Positions 35,259 to 45,159 of a DNA stretch of 64,000 nucleotides are shown one piece after another. The stretch spans positions 34,593-98,592 of the forward strand of contig CBINDO010000001.1 in assembly GCA_966249405.1 (NCBI GenBank), given 5' to 3'. Made by a program: the position numbers and the translations under genes. The notes beneath the pieces are model-generated. The model was not told the origin of the DNA and made no database searches. It saw only the letters and a program-made list of their open reading frames with translations. The stretch comes from SZUA-265 sp966249405 (lineage in GTDB: Bacteria > Myxococcota_A > Polyangia > Polyangiales > Polyangiaceae). How positions within the stretch are numbered: the first letter of the stretch is position 1; each line of letters begins with the position of its first letter.

Positions 35259-36646
35259 CTAGAACGTCACCTTGAGATCACCCCCCAGGAACATGAGACT
35301 CAACAACTGGTACACACCATCGTAAAATCGAAAGATGCCTCCGGTCGCTGTCGTGTCCCAGGCTTGTCTCAGAAAGGCGTTCCGCTGCTCCAGGGTGGCG
35401 ATCGAAGCCGCCGTACCGTTGAGCACGATGAGCGCTGCCGAGACCTTGTCTTCCACGATGGTGCCGTCCGTGTAGTAGAGCGCGGAATAGCTCGGCGTTT
35501 GCCGGGCGAAGAAACCCAACAGGCGATTCACCTGTTCCACGTATTCGACCGGGACGCCGTTCCGATGATTGAACCAGGCCGCGTCGAGGGCCATGTGAAA
35601 CGCCGATGGGTACGACTCCTCTTCGTACACCGCCGGCGACTCCGCGGCTTGCCCAGCTTCGGTGAGTAGGTCGGGAGTGAGCCCAGTTTCCGGATGTGGG
35701 CTCTCAATCAACAGTCGCCTCGACCGATCTGCCACGGTGCGCCAGAACGCGTCCCCAGTGCGGTAGTGCCAGTACTCGAAGAGGCGGGCAGCAGCGAAAC
35801 TGGTGAAACAGTACCCATTTGCTCCACCAAAGAGCTCCTGCGCGGTACCCCTTCGTCCGAAAAGAGGTTCACGACACCCTCGGTGGCCAGCCCGTTCGAC
35901 TCCTTGTTCCGTGTGGCCGCCATCGCCGCATCGGCCGCGTCCCGATACGCCGTCTCACCCCAACGGTCGGCCGCCATCAACAGCGCGGTTATCGCGTAAT
36001 ACGAGCCGAACGAATCAATCGTGTCACTGCACTCGGTGAAGTCCTTCGTGCAGGAGAATCGGAAGAACCCGCTGCGCGGGCCTTCTGCATAGCGGAAGTG
36101 CGTTTCGACGTTGGTCCACAGCCGAGCAAATCGCTCACGATCGTCGAATTGGACGGTGAGCAGTAACCCGTAACCCATCGCGTCCATACGCGCGTCGTCG
36201 TGCAGGACGTCGAGCACGAACGCCTCGTCGTCACCACGCTCGAAGTAAATGAGCTCGCTGTCGGCGTTGCCGGTGACGAACAAGCGGTTGTAGAGTGCGT
36301 TCAGCCTCGTAGTTACCGTGGCCGGGTCTAGCCCGAGGTCGTCGACGAGGACGTTGGGCGGATTACGAGGCTCGCCAACGTTCGAACCTGCGTCGCTCGC
36401 ATCACCCGCGTCGCCCGTGTCGAGGCTCTCGGTGTCGGGTTCGACGCCGCCGTCACCCCCAGTACTCGAGCCGGCATCCGAAGCGCTCACTGGCGCCGCT
36501 GCGTCGCCGGCTGAAACCGAGACTGCGCCGCTGGATGGCGAACTCGACGCCTCCGCGTTGTATCCGAGGTAATGAACGCGTTCGGAGCACCCCCCGAGCG
36601 CAACGGCCACAATCCACGGATAAACGAGTCGACCGGCAAGTCGCAC
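35259..36646 (-). pseudogene. Glycoside hydrolase family 8-like lipoprotein, frameshifted
   Basis: Two overlapping minus-strand frames together make one GH8-like protein. The first (start 36646) has a lipobox A-L-G-G-C, a Ser/Ala/Asp-Gly linker and GH8 helices such as A-M-G-Y-G-L-L-L and L-L-M-A-A-D-R-W-G. It leaves the GH8 pattern at the GGGG run at 35848-35851 and stops at 35708. The other frame resumes with L-F-G-G-A-N-G-Y-C-F and W-H-Y-R-T-G-D and ends at 35259. One extra G in the run would restore frame. Both catalytic acids appear changed: the Glu of RTEGMSYG reads Asp (R-M-D-A-M-G-Y-G), and the D-G-E-E-Y base position reads F-G-S-Y-Y. So it may be a decayed or non-catalytic gene, or a sequencing error. 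Confidence 0.75.
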
Positions 36647-36651
36647 AGCCG

Positions 36652-37407
36652 TTAATCTTTCGAAGCAAAACGCCGCAGCCGCGACGCTACCACGCTCTTG
36701 GGATTGCGCGCGAGGAGGCGATCGGCGAGGCGCGCCGCTTCGGCGCTGCGCCCCGACGCGGCGAGTGCCTCGACCTTGAGCACCTCGGCTTCGAGGCGCA
36801 TGCTACCGCGAGGATAACGCTCACCGTAACGCGCCAGCACCTGTAACGCCGTATTGCCGTTGCCCCCCGACAGAGCGGCGCGTGCTTGTTCGAGCATCAC
36901 GAGCTCTGCCTTCACGGAAGATTCGCGAACGACGCGTTCCCCCCCGCGCGTCACGGGTTGATTCACCGGGCTCACCGCCGTACGCGTCACTCCCGCGACT
37001 CCGACGTCCGCGACTTCGACGCCCGGCGCGCCTCCGCCAGCCAGAGCGGGTTCGACGGCCCGAGGCTCGACCGGCACCACGGCTGGTGCCTCGGCGACCT
37101 CGACGGGGACGCTGACCGGCGACACCGTCGACGGTGTTACCGACGAGGGCGACGCGAAGTGGGTGTACGTCATCGCGCCCCCCGCGCCAACGCACGCCAC
37201 GCCCCCGATGAACATCACCTTCTGCCACGTCGATAGCGCCGCCATCGAGAGCTTGTTGGTGGTGCCGATCACCAGACCCACGCCCAACGCAGCCAGGACT
37301 TGCTTCTTGCGCGCAGCGTTACCGGTCGAGATGCGACCGCTACCCAGGACGGCTCGCGCCAAGTCGCTGTCGGTCTCGTCGATAAGGCGTTTGAAGTCGT
37401 CCGTCAT
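36652..37407 (-). CDS. Membrane protein with TPR-like tail, probable sigma-factor regulator
   Basis: 251 residues. The cytoplasmic N-terminus (about 1-35) reads like an anti-sigma segment, D-F-K-R-L-I-D. Membrane helices follow (about 36-85). A Val/Pro/Ala-rich periplasmic linker and a C-terminal TPR-like helix repeat end in L-A-R-N-P-K-S-V-V. It overlaps the ECF sigma gene as ATGA and is 5 bp before the GH8 gene. That arrangement is typical of a sigma/anti-sigma pair controlling an envelope function, but no zinc-anti-sigma HxxxCxxC motif is present. Confidence 0.75.
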   Translation of the reverse strand: MTDDFKRLIDETDSDLARAVLGSGRISTGNAARKKQVLAALGVGLVIGTTNKLSMAALSTWQKVMFIGGVACVGAGGAMTYTHFASPSSVTPSTVSPVSVPVEVAEAPAVVPVEPRAVEPALAGGGAPGVEVADVGVAGVTRTAVSPVNQPVTRGGERVVRESSVKAELVMLEQARAALSGGNGNTALQVLARYGERYPRGSMRLEAEVLKVEALAASGRSAEAARLADRLLARNPKSVVASRLRRFASKD

Positions 37408-37937
37408 GAGCTCACCTTCAAGCGGTTTTTGGTCGTGGCTTCCAACCGGTTAATGTGCATCTGAAACACCTTTCGGGCTCGCCGCAAGCGAGAAGACGCA
37501 GTTCCCAGCGGGATGTCCAGCATCGTCGCAATCTCCGGCCCACTGAGCTCTTCGAATTCGTGAAGCACGAACACGGCTCTCAAATCGGGGGGCATGGCGT
37601 CGAGGATGCGATCGAGCAACTCGCGCGCATTCTTTTGGCTCAGCATTGTTTCAGGGGATGCCAACTCGGACGGTAGGTGTTCGTCGATCTCCTCGTCGCG
37701 ACGTCGGCGAGCGCGGTTTCGCCAAACGTGCGCGGCCAAGTAACGCGCCGTCTGAAACAGGAAGCCCCGTTCAGCCCCGGGACGGATATCGTCCAAGCGG
37801 TCAGCCACGACCATGAAGGCGCGTTGGACGGCGTCGTCGAGTTCGGACTGCGGAACGCCGAGGTTGCGCATGACCCGCTCGACGAACTCGAGGTGATCTT
37901 GGACCAACGCGGTCAATCGGCGCTTACGTTCAGACAT
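37404..37937 (-). CDS. ECF-type RNA polymerase sigma factor
   Basis: 177 residues from ATG 37937 (GTG 37943 also in frame). The sigma2 region contains D-D-A-V-Q-R-A-F-M-V-V-A-D-R-L, and the sigma4 region contains L-P-x-D-L-R-A-V-F-V-L-H-E and G-T-A-S-S-R-L-R-R-A-R for -35 contact. It directs core polymerase to a small regulon. It is first in an operon with the membrane regulator and the GH8 gene. Its target promoter is not visible in this window. Confidence 0.92.
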   Translation of the reverse strand: MSERKRRLTALVQDHLEFVERVMRNLGVPQSELDDAVQRAFMVVADRLDDIRPGAERGFLFQTARYLAAHVWRNRARRRRDEEIDEHLPSELASPETMLSQKNARELLDRILDAMPPDLRAVFVLHEFEELSGPEIATMLDIPLGTASSRLRRARKVFQMHINRLEATTKNRLKVSS

Positions 37938-38339
37938 CGTCACGGTGGCGAGGGTGGCTTTCTAGGGCGAGCAACCCCGAGGGAAGCTTGGGCCAAGGTA
38001 CAGGGAACGGCCCGCTTGTCGTTCCTAGTTCTTTTGGTTTCAACGGGCAGGGACCAGACGCTCGCTCACGCGATTACGGCGCTCCGAACATTTCCGTCGG
38101 TAGCGCAACCTGTTTGGCCTGCGACCGTCGATTTGGAACCGTTGCAGGGTTGCCGTCGCCGCGCTCTGAACCCACCGTTCGGCTGTATTGCCGTTGCAGC
38201 GATTCGAGCCGTCCCAGGTGTGAGGGCGTTCGAATCGCTGCTTGCGCGGCAGACCATCAGCCGGTGGGACTGCTTCACTTGCAGATTCACGTGCAGAGTT
38301 CGGTTCAACTGAACCGAACTCTGGGGTTAGACTCGTTGG
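37938..38339. other. Divergent intergenic region between sigma factor and lipoprotein genes
   Basis: 402 bp with no convincing gene. Short ORFs on both strands are composition-driven. The only clear structure is the 30-bp palindrome close to the right-hand gene (listed separately). Promoters of the sigma operon and the 38340 gene must lie here. Confidence 0.55.
38294..38323. repeat. Perfect 30-bp inverted repeat (14-bp arms)
   Basis: CAGAGTTCGGTTCA-AC-TGAACCGAACTCTG, ending 16 bp before the start codon of the 38340 gene. There is no T-run, so it is not an ordinary terminator for either strand. It may be an operator, or an mRNA hairpin that would sit at the ribosome site. Confidence 0.7.
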
Positions 38340-38861
38340 ATGTGGAGACTCTGGTGCGGGATGCTGACTGCGGTCGCAGTTTGCGCGTGTGGAAGTGATG
38401 AAGAATTGAGCCCTCCGTCCTCCACGCTGGTCACGACCGGAACACTCGCGCCGGACGCGGGGTTACTCAACCTGTGTGGTGCGTTCTGGGGCATGCTCCA
38501 AGCCCCTGGTATGGCCGAGCGCGTGTGCGCGCTGCAGGTGACCGATCCGAGCGACGACGTCGCGGTGAGTCAATGTCGCGTCTGCGCGTCGGGGCTGACG
38601 TTCGCCGAGCGCATCTTACCGGAGCCGGAGTGTTACACCGCGATCGACGAATGCCCGGTCAGCAACGCGGAGTTGACCGGGTGCTTCGGCGTGATCGGAG
38701 AGGTGCTCACGGATTTCGTGCCGGGCTGTGACCTCGCCAACCTCGACCCCATCGACACCACGGCGCTCGGGCTGCGCATCGCGACGTCGAGTTGCGGTCC
38801 AGTCCTGCTCGAGTGCAAACCGCTCCAAGATCTCGTCGCCACGCTGCTCACGGCTCAATAG
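38340..38861 (+). CDS. Small Cys-rich lipoprotein
   Basis: 173 residues. A signal peptide ends in the lipobox V-C-A-C (Cys17). The mature part holds about ten Cys residues, including C-R-V-C, C-Y-T, C-P and C-K, so it is probably disulphide-knit in the periplasm or outside. No family is recognised. ATG 38340 lies right after the palindrome; a shorter start at 38361 would leave a truncated signal. A weak GGGG before the ATG may serve as ribosome site. Confidence 0.75.
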   Translation: MWRLWCGMLTAVAVCACGSDEELSPPSSTLVTTGTLAPDAGLLNLCGAFWGMLQAPGMAERVCALQVTDPSDDVAVSQCRVCASGLTFAERILPEPECYTAIDECPVSNAELTGCFGVIGEVLTDFVPGCDLANLDPIDTTALGLRIATSSCGPVLLECKPLQDLVATLLTAQ

Positions 38862-38955
38862 TTCCCGCGCGATAGGGCACGCCCACCGCGAACTGCGACG
38901 TCAACTGTCTCACCAGACGGCGTTGGGCGCCGCGAGAGAACATCGCCTCACGTAC

Positions 38956-40977
38956 TCAACTTCTACTCGCCGATCGATGTTTGTGGGCCGCCCGGGGCCT
39001 ACGCTCGGGGCCGTGATTGGGTCCACGAGGCTTCTTGAGCTCGCTCGCGGTGGCGCCATAGTCCGGCGGCACGAGGCAGTGTGGCGCGCGACCAATCAAA
39101 TCCGGGCGCCCTGCCGCCTTGAGTGCCTCACGAGCCAGCGGCCAGTGCTCCTTGTCCCAGTAGAACACGAGCGCCTTCATCATCTTCTTCTCTTTGGCGG
39201 TCTTGGCACATGGAACCGGTTCCAGAGTCTCGGGATCCAAACCCGTGTAGAACATCGACGCGGCCATCGACATCGGAGTCGGGATGAAGTCTTGGACCTG
39301 CCGAGGACGCATCCCGCGCTCTTTCAGATACAACGCGAGGCCGATCGTGTCTTTGAGCGTCGAGCCCGGGTGACCGGTGATCAAGTACGGGATCAAGTAT
39401 TGATCTTTCCCGGCCTTTTCACTGGCTGCGCAGAACGCTTCCGCGAACCGCTCGTAGCTCTCTATTGCCGGCTTCTTCATGCGCTCGAGCACCTCGTCGC
39501 TGTTGTGCTCGGGGGCCACGCTCACCATGCCGCCGGTGTGGTGAGTCGCTAGCTCGGCGATGAACTCGGGGCTGCGCTCGGCCAAGTCGTAACGGATGCC
39601 GGACGCGATGAACGCCTTCTTAATGCCCGGCTCTTTACGGACCTTGCGCATCAAATCGATGAGCGGTTGGTGATCGGTACCGAGATTGCTGCACACCTTG
39701 GGGTGCACGCACGACAGCCTGCGGCAGGATTTCTCGATCTCCTCCGACTTGCACTTCATCTGGTACATGTTGGCGGTGGGCCCCCCGAGGTCGGAGATCA
39801 CGCCTTTGAAGTCGCCCATACGCCGCAGGGCGCGGACTTCGCGCAGCACGCTCTCGGCGGAGCGACTCTGGATCACGCGCCCCTCGTGCTCGGTGATGCT
39901 GCAAAATGAACAGCCACCGAAACATCCGCGCATCGTGACGATCGAGTGTTTTACCGTCTCGAACGCGGGGATCACCTGCGAATAGTCGGGGTGTGGGCTA
40001 CGCACGAACGGCATGTCGTAGAGCTCGTCCATGTCGCCCTCTTCTAGCGGCAAGGCCGGCGAATTGAAGAACACCGCTTCGTTGCCGTGCATCTGCAGCA
40101 GCGGACGCCCGTTGCCTGGGTTCGTCTCCTTCTGAAACATGCCGCTCATGCGCGCGAACGCACGCCGGTCGGACGCGACTTCCTCGTAAGAAGGCAACAC
40201 GAGCACTTTGCCGTCGGTCGTGAACTTACTGGGGTTGGTCAGGATCGAGTCTACACGCTTTTTGTCCCGCAACACGTAAGCCGTGCCGCGCACGTCCGTG
40301 ATGCGGTCGACGGGCTCCCCGGCGTCTAGTCGGCGCGCCACCTCCCACACTGGACGCTCGCCCATCCCGAAAATGAGCAAGTCCGCCTTGCTGTCGAGCA
40401 GGATCGAGCGACGCACGCTGTCGGACCAGTAATCGAAGTGCGCGATGCGTCGCAGCGATGCCTCGATACCGCCGAGGACGATCGGCGTGTTCTTGAACGC
40501 TTGCCGCGCCAAGTTACCGTACACGATGCTCGCCCGATTGGGACGTTTGCCCGTCTCACCACCGGGACTGTACTGGTCCTCGGCCCGCATCTTGCGCTGC
40601 GCGGTCAACTTGTTCAACATACTGTCCAAGTTCCCGGCGCTGATCCCGACGAACAACCGCGGCGTCCCCATACGCGCGATGTCGGTGGGGTCCGTCCAGC
40701 TCGGTTGGGCGATGAATCCGACGCGGAAGCCTCGCGCCTCCAGAAACCTGGCGATCAACACCGGACCAAACGCCGGGTGGTCGACGTACGCATCCCCCGA
40801 GATGATCAAGATGTCGAGCTGATCCCAGCCCCGCTCGTCCATGTCCGCACGCGTCGTGGGCAGAAATGAACGGCGCGCTGGCTGCGCGGGGCCGCGGCTC
40901 GGTGTGCCACCGCCGTGCAGCGGCAGGTGCCGTTTGCCCGCGCCCAAGGGCGCACGACTCTTGTTCTCGGAAACCAC
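38956..40977 (-). CDS. ygiQ: YgiQ (UPF0313) family radical-SAM protein
   Basis: About 673 residues. The start chosen is GTG 40977, with AGGGA five bases upstream. It retains the conserved F-L-P-T-T-R segment, which ATG 40842 would lose. The N-terminal part has D-A-Y-V-D-H-P-x-F-G. The radical-SAM cluster motif is C-F-G-G-C-S-F-C, and S-P-H-P-D-Y-S and V-A-P-E-H match the family. Function is unknown; members are widespread. The C-terminal tail is basic and rich in Arg/Pro/His. Not linked to any neighbour by operon. Confidence 0.9.
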   Translation of the reverse strand: MVSENKSRAPLGAGKRHLPLHGGGTPSRGPAQPARRSFLPTTRADMDERGWDQLDILIISGDAYVDHPAFGPVLIARFLEARGFRVGFIAQPSWTDPTDIARMGTPRLFVGISAGNLDSMLNKLTAQRKMRAEDQYSPGGETGKRPNRASIVYGNLARQAFKNTPIVLGGIEASLRRIAHFDYWSDSVRRSILLDSKADLLIFGMGERPVWEVARRLDAGEPVDRITDVRGTAYVLRDKKRVDSILTNPSKFTTDGKVLVLPSYEEVASDRRAFARMSGMFQKETNPGNGRPLLQMHGNEAVFFNSPALPLEEGDMDELYDMPFVRSPHPDYSQVIPAFETVKHSIVTMRGCFGGCSFCSITEHEGRVIQSRSAESVLREVRALRRMGDFKGVISDLGGPTANMYQMKCKSEEIEKSCRRLSCVHPKVCSNLGTDHQPLIDLMRKVRKEPGIKKAFIASGIRYDLAERSPEFIAELATHHTGGMVSVAPEHNSDEVLERMKKPAIESYERFAEAFCAASEKAGKDQYLIPYLITGHPGSTLKDTIGLALYLKERGMRPRQVQDFIPTPMSMAASMFYTGLDPETLEPVPCAKTAKEKKMMKALVFYWDKEHWPLAREALKAAGRPDLIGRAPHCLVPPDYGATASELKKPRGPNHGPERRPRAAHKHRSASRS

Positions 40978-41436
40978 GGCCGTCCCTATCACAACGCGAT
41001 CGCGAGCACTACACCGCGCGACACGTCGTTCCGGAACGCAACCCCGTGCATTCGGCTTCGGTACGGAAAACCCACGGCATCGCTGGCGGTGAGCCGAGCA
41101 GCGCCGTCCCGTCGCAGGCCGCGCCGGCAGCGCTGAGCGAGGTCGGGGGCGACGATACCACTCGGCGCCCAACGATTTGGAGAGCGCGCGGCTGAGTCTG
41201 CCGTGCGTCGGTGCTCGGCCTGCGAGCGCCGACCGTGCGTGGCGCGCGAGTATCGAGTGTGGCTTCAAAAGCGGCCAAATCTGCCCCACTCAGTAAGCCC
41301 GCGGAGCCGGAAAATCTCTGTGGCGGCCAGCGGCCGCGGTGCGGAGCGGCTGCCGTTTCGGCACGGCACGGCGCGAACGCTCCCGAATCCCCGGCGCGTG
41401 CGCTCCAATGGGGGCACGCCACGTTCAGGTCTCGGC
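40978..41436. other. Intergenic region without a recognised gene
   Basis: 459 bp upstream of ygiQ. Both strands carry GC-rich open frames that give Arg/Ala-rich sequence without a ribosome site. Presumed promoter region of ygiQ. No terminator hairpin with a T-run was found after the kinase gene. Confidence 0.5.
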
Positions 41437-42951
41437 TTACGCCGTGGTGAGACTCGCCCCCGTTGCGGCAATGGGTAAACGCACGACGAAACGTGTGCCG
41501 TGAGGTGCGTTGGGTTCACAATGGATTTGGCCACCGTGCGCCTCGACGATGTGCCGCGAGATCGCGAGCCCTAGACCGGTGCCGTGATTGCGGGTCGTGA
41601 AAAACGGCTCGAACAGTCGGGCCCGGGTTTCCTCACTCATGCCAGCGCCCGTGTCGGCGACGTCGATGTCGACCCAACCGGGCTCGTCACTGGCGGCAAC
41701 CGTCACCTTCAGGTCACCTCCCGACGGCATCGCTTGCCGCGCGTTGCGCAGCAAATTGTGCACGACCTGACGGATTTGCCCCTCGTCGAGCCTGACCGCG
41801 GGGAGATCGTCGGCAAAGGCGGCTGCGACCACTACGTCGTGGCGGCGGAGCTCTGGCGTCATGAACTCGAGCGCCTCCGCAACGACCTCGCCGACGTCTT
41901 CGAGGGCGAAGTTCGGATCACGCCGCCGTGCGACGGTGAGATATTGCTCGGTGAGCTCCGTCAGGCGCTCTACCTCTTTGCGAATCGCGACGAACAACGT
42001 GCGCGCTTCCCCCTCCTGCGGTAGCTCTTCCTCCAGCAACTCCAGGTTGAGAGCAATCGAGGAAAGAGGATTACGCACCTCGTGAGTGACGTGAGCGGCC
42101 ATCTTGCCGATCGTCGCCAACCGCTCGGACTCGAGTAGCTCGTGATTGACACGAGCGATCTCGGCGACCATCGCTTCGAACGTCCGCGACAAGTCGCCGA
42201 TCTCGTCGTTGGACGCGTGGGGCGCCTGCGGCGTGAAGTCGCCGCCCGCCACGACCTTGGCACGCTCCGTGACCTGCTCCAGCGGCCTCAGCAGACGCCG
42301 CGCGTAGAGCGCGACCCCGGCGCCCAGAAACACCGTGAACCCCACCCACACCAAGAGCAATCGCAGGTTCAGTCGTTCACGTTTGGAAGCAGCCTCGATC
42401 AGGTTGTCGACCTGCACGGTAACTCGCGTCTCGAGTTGACCGAGCATACCGGCGGCGCGCGTACCGCGAGTCACCAAATTATCTCGCGCGGCCTCTGCCG
42501 GCGCACGGTCGGACCGCTTGAGTGCTTCGAACAGCGACGCCAGCAGCTCACGATCGTCACGCAAGAAGCGCTCGATTTGACCGAGCTCCGTGGAGAGCTC
42601 GTTGCGCAGCAACGTATCCTGGGTGCCGAATGCGCGCGTCAGCGCGGCGCGCACGGCCGCGAACACCTTGGGACGCCCGGAGTTGAGCATGGCGTCGAAC
42701 CAGACCTGCTTGTCTGCCGGATTGCGGACGTCGGTGATGTGATTGAGCTGCGTGTTGTACGTGTCTTGAACGGCGACCGCATCGCGGAGCGCGAGCGCCA
42801 AAGGCAGGTAACCCGAGCGCACGAGTTCGATCTCCCGCAAACTGCGTCGCTGCCCGAGCACGTTGTATCCGGCGACCAGCGCGAAGGACAACGTGATCAC
42901 CGCATACGAAAACAGCACTTGGCGGAGTACGGTACGGCGCTTCCCTTGCAT
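41437..42951 (-). CDS. Membrane sensor histidine kinase with HAMP domain
   Basis: 504 residues from ATG 42951; the frame upstream is Arg/Pro-rich and unlike protein. TM1 (about 13-32) is followed by a helical periplasmic sensor of about 150 residues, TM2 and a HAMP domain (G-G-D-F, S-N-D-E-I-G-D-L). The dimerisation helix has H-E-V-R-N-P-L-S-S with phospho-His, then N-N-style ATPase motifs N-L-L-R-N-A, D-T-G-A-G-M, and G-T-G-L-G-L-A. No response regulator is adjacent. The GAF kinase gene ends 55 bp upstream on the same strand. Confidence 0.93.
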   Translation of the reverse strand: MQGKRRTVLRQVLFSYAVITLSFALVAGYNVLGQRRSLREIELVRSGYLPLALALRDAVAVQDTYNTQLNHITDVRNPADKQVWFDAMLNSGRPKVFAAVRAALTRAFGTQDTLLRNELSTELGQIERFLRDDRELLASLFEALKRSDRAPAEAARDNLVTRGTRAAGMLGQLETRVTVQVDNLIEAASKRERLNLRLLLVWVGFTVFLGAGVALYARRLLRPLEQVTERAKVVAGGDFTPQAPHASNDEIGDLSRTFEAMVAEIARVNHELLESERLATIGKMAAHVTHEVRNPLSSIALNLELLEEELPQEGEARTLFVAIRKEVERLTELTEQYLTVARRRDPNFALEDVGEVVAEALEFMTPELRRHDVVVAAAFADDLPAVRLDEGQIRQVVHNLLRNARQAMPSGGDLKVTVAASDEPGWVDIDVADTGAGMSEETRARLFEPFFTTRNHGTGLGLAISRHIVEAHGGQIHCEPNAPHGTRFVVRLPIAATGASLTTA

Positions 42952-43006
42952 CGGCTCTCGTCGTCGGCAAACAAGCACACGAGCGCGCGACCGTCCACCA
43001 CTCGTC

Positions 43007-45007
43007 TCACGACTCGGCGCGGGCTGGCGCGGGCGTGACCGGGGTGGCGGGGGCTTCGACCGGTTTACGGCGCGTTCTGCGCTGCGGACGCGGCCGCCCC
43101 GCGGCGTTCTTCTCGGGAGCCGTACCCTCGGGTTTGGCGTCCTTCTTGGTTTGGGGGAAGCGCAGCTCGAAGCGGGCGCCAATCTCCACTGGGACACAAC
43201 GGACGGTGCCGCCGTGCTCGTCCATCGTCTTCTTGACGATGGCGAGGCCGAGCCCAGTGCCGTCCTTCTTTCCCGAAGTCACGAAACTCTGGAACAAGCG
43301 GCCCTGGATCTCTGGTGGGATGCCGGGACCCGTATCTTGCACCACGATCAGCAAGTCGCCGTCGTCTTCACGCGCTTCGATGCGCAGCTTGCCCCCTCGC
43401 GACGCCATCGCTTCGATGGCATTGCGCGTGAGGTTGTGCAGCGAACGCTCGACGCGCCCTTCGTCGAAGCGCGCGACGAGCTTGTTGTCGATGTCCATCT
43501 CGAGCTCAATCGCCCGCCCGTCGACCTGCTGCGAGAGCAATTGACGGAACTCGCCGAAGAACTTGTGCAGGTAAACACGCCGCACGAAGATCGTCTTCTC
43601 GCCGCGGGCGAACTCGAGCACCTCGCGCTGCATGCCGGACAACACGTCGAACTGGCGTAGCGCCTTCTGGGCGTATTCCGTGCGCAAGTCGCGGTCCTCC
43701 GCGTTCTGCATCAGCTGCACGTACCCGCTGATCACCGTGAGCGGGGTCTTGAAGTCGTGAATCACCTGCGACAACAACCGGCCGATGCTGGTGAGACGGG
43801 CGGTGCGTTCCCGCTCCTCGTTGGCCAAGAACAACCGCAGCGCCGTCGACACGTTGGCGGCGATGGCCTGGAGCAGCGACCGCTCGGGCTCACCGAGGTC
43901 CGGTTCATCGGCTTTGGCAAACACGCCGATGGCGCCCATCGTGCCGTTTTCCCCCTCGAGCGGTACCGCGCAGACGGACCCCAGCTCGAACGGGAAGCTG
44001 CTCCCCCACGGTTGCACGGCGAGACGCCCGCGTTCCGAAGGCAACGTCGAGGTGCCATCCAACAACTCGGCGACACCGTAGAGCAGCTGCTCGCCGCGCT
44101 GCATGACCGAACCGAGCAATCCGTCCCGCGCTCGCGTGACCAGACGTTCGAGGGGTGGCTCGCGTTGAGAATCGAAGAAGAAGTGGACGATCTCGGCGCC
44201 TTCGCTCTGAGCGAAGGTCAAACCGGCACCGCGAGCGCCACACGCTTGAGCGGTGGTGGAAAGCGCTGCGCTCACGAGTTCGTCCAGACTCTGAGCACGG
44301 CTGGTGGCGCTCTCCAGCTTGAACAGCAGCTCGAGCTCGCCCACCTTCTGCTCGAGTTGCTCTTTGGTATCGACCAGTTGCCGGTTCTTCTGGATCAGCG
44401 ACAAGAACAACCGTGAGTTGTCGATCGCGACTGCAGCCTGGGTGCTCAACGCCGACAGGATCGCCTCGTCCTCGTCGGTGAACTCCCCGGGCCCCTCTTG
44501 AGACGACTTGTTGAGCACCTGGATGACACCGATGGTGCGACCCAAGTGATTCTTCAGGGGGGCTGCCAAGATGCAGGTCGTGCGGTAACCCGTGAGCGCA
44601 TCCCACTCGGGTTGAAAACGCGGATCTTGGTAGGCGTCACGCACGCGCAGCGCACGCCCCGACTGGGCGACGTAGCCGGCGATGCCGTGCCCGATTTTGA
44701 CTCGGATCGAGCGCACTTTGGAGCCGATGGTGACCCGACTCACCAAGTCTCCCCGCACCTCGTCGACGAGGTAGAGGGTGCACCGATCGGCGTCGAGCAA
44801 GTCGGTGAGCTTGTTCAGGATCAGTTCGAGCAGGTCGTCCAGATCGAGGGTAGTGCCCAACGCGACCCCCACCTCCCGAAGCGCTGCGGAAATGCGCAGC
44901 TCACGAGCCAGTGCCGCCTCGAGCTGGGCGCGCTCGGCGAGAGGTCTTGGCTCCGGGGCGGTGTTTGCCACGGCCGCATCGAAACATGGACCGGACCCCG
45001 AATCCAC
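43007..45007 (-). CDS. Cytoplasmic histidine kinase with two GAF domains
   Basis: 666 residues, GTG start. A first GAF domain (about 45-205) and a second GAF-like domain (about 235-400) are joined by helices. HisKA has V-I-H-D-F-K-T-P-L with phospho-His. ATPase motifs are N-L-T-R-N-A, D-T-G-P-G-I-P and G-T-G-L-G-L-A. The tail is basic and Pro/Ala/Lys-rich. No membrane segment is present, so it senses a cytoplasmic ligand. It is 55 bp upstream of the HAMP kinase gene, and both lack a receiver, so they may share one regulator elsewhere. Confidence 0.93.
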   Translation of the reverse strand: MDSGSGPCFDAAVANTAPEPRPLAERAQLEAALARELRISAALREVGVALGTTLDLDDLLELILNKLTDLLDADRCTLYLVDEVRGDLVSRVTIGSKVRSIRVKIGHGIAGYVAQSGRALRVRDAYQDPRFQPEWDALTGYRTTCILAAPLKNHLGRTIGVIQVLNKSSQEGPGEFTDEDEAILSALSTQAAVAIDNSRLFLSLIQKNRQLVDTKEQLEQKVGELELLFKLESATSRAQSLDELVSAALSTTAQACGARGAGLTFAQSEGAEIVHFFFDSQREPPLERLVTRARDGLLGSVMQRGEQLLYGVAELLDGTSTLPSERGRLAVQPWGSSFPFELGSVCAVPLEGENGTMGAIGVFAKADEPDLGEPERSLLQAIAANVSTALRLFLANEERERTARLTSIGRLLSQVIHDFKTPLTVISGYVQLMQNAEDRDLRTEYAQKALRQFDVLSGMQREVLEFARGEKTIFVRRVYLHKFFGEFRQLLSQQVDGRAIELEMDIDNKLVARFDEGRVERSLHNLTRNAIEAMASRGGKLRIEAREDDGDLLIVVQDTGPGIPPEIQGRLFQSFVTSGKKDGTGLGLAIVKKTMDEHGGTVRCVPVEIGARFELRFPQTKKDAKPEGTAPEKNAAGRPRPQRRTRRKPVEAPATPVTPAPARAES

Positions 45008-45159
45008 AGCGAATCCGGGTTTGGCCTCGCCACGCGATCAATCCGGGTCAGCGGCTGTTCTGGCGCGGGTCGGCTCCTGACCCCGACCCTCAGGCTCGGA
45101 GACCCGCTCCAGGCGGACTCCCAGCAAGGCGGGCAAACCGGCTTGCTTAAACCGTCGTC

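Noticed and set aside
35259..35735. Independent small gene
   Set aside because: Its sequence continues the GH8 domain of the upstream frame, so it is the second part of a frameshifted gene.
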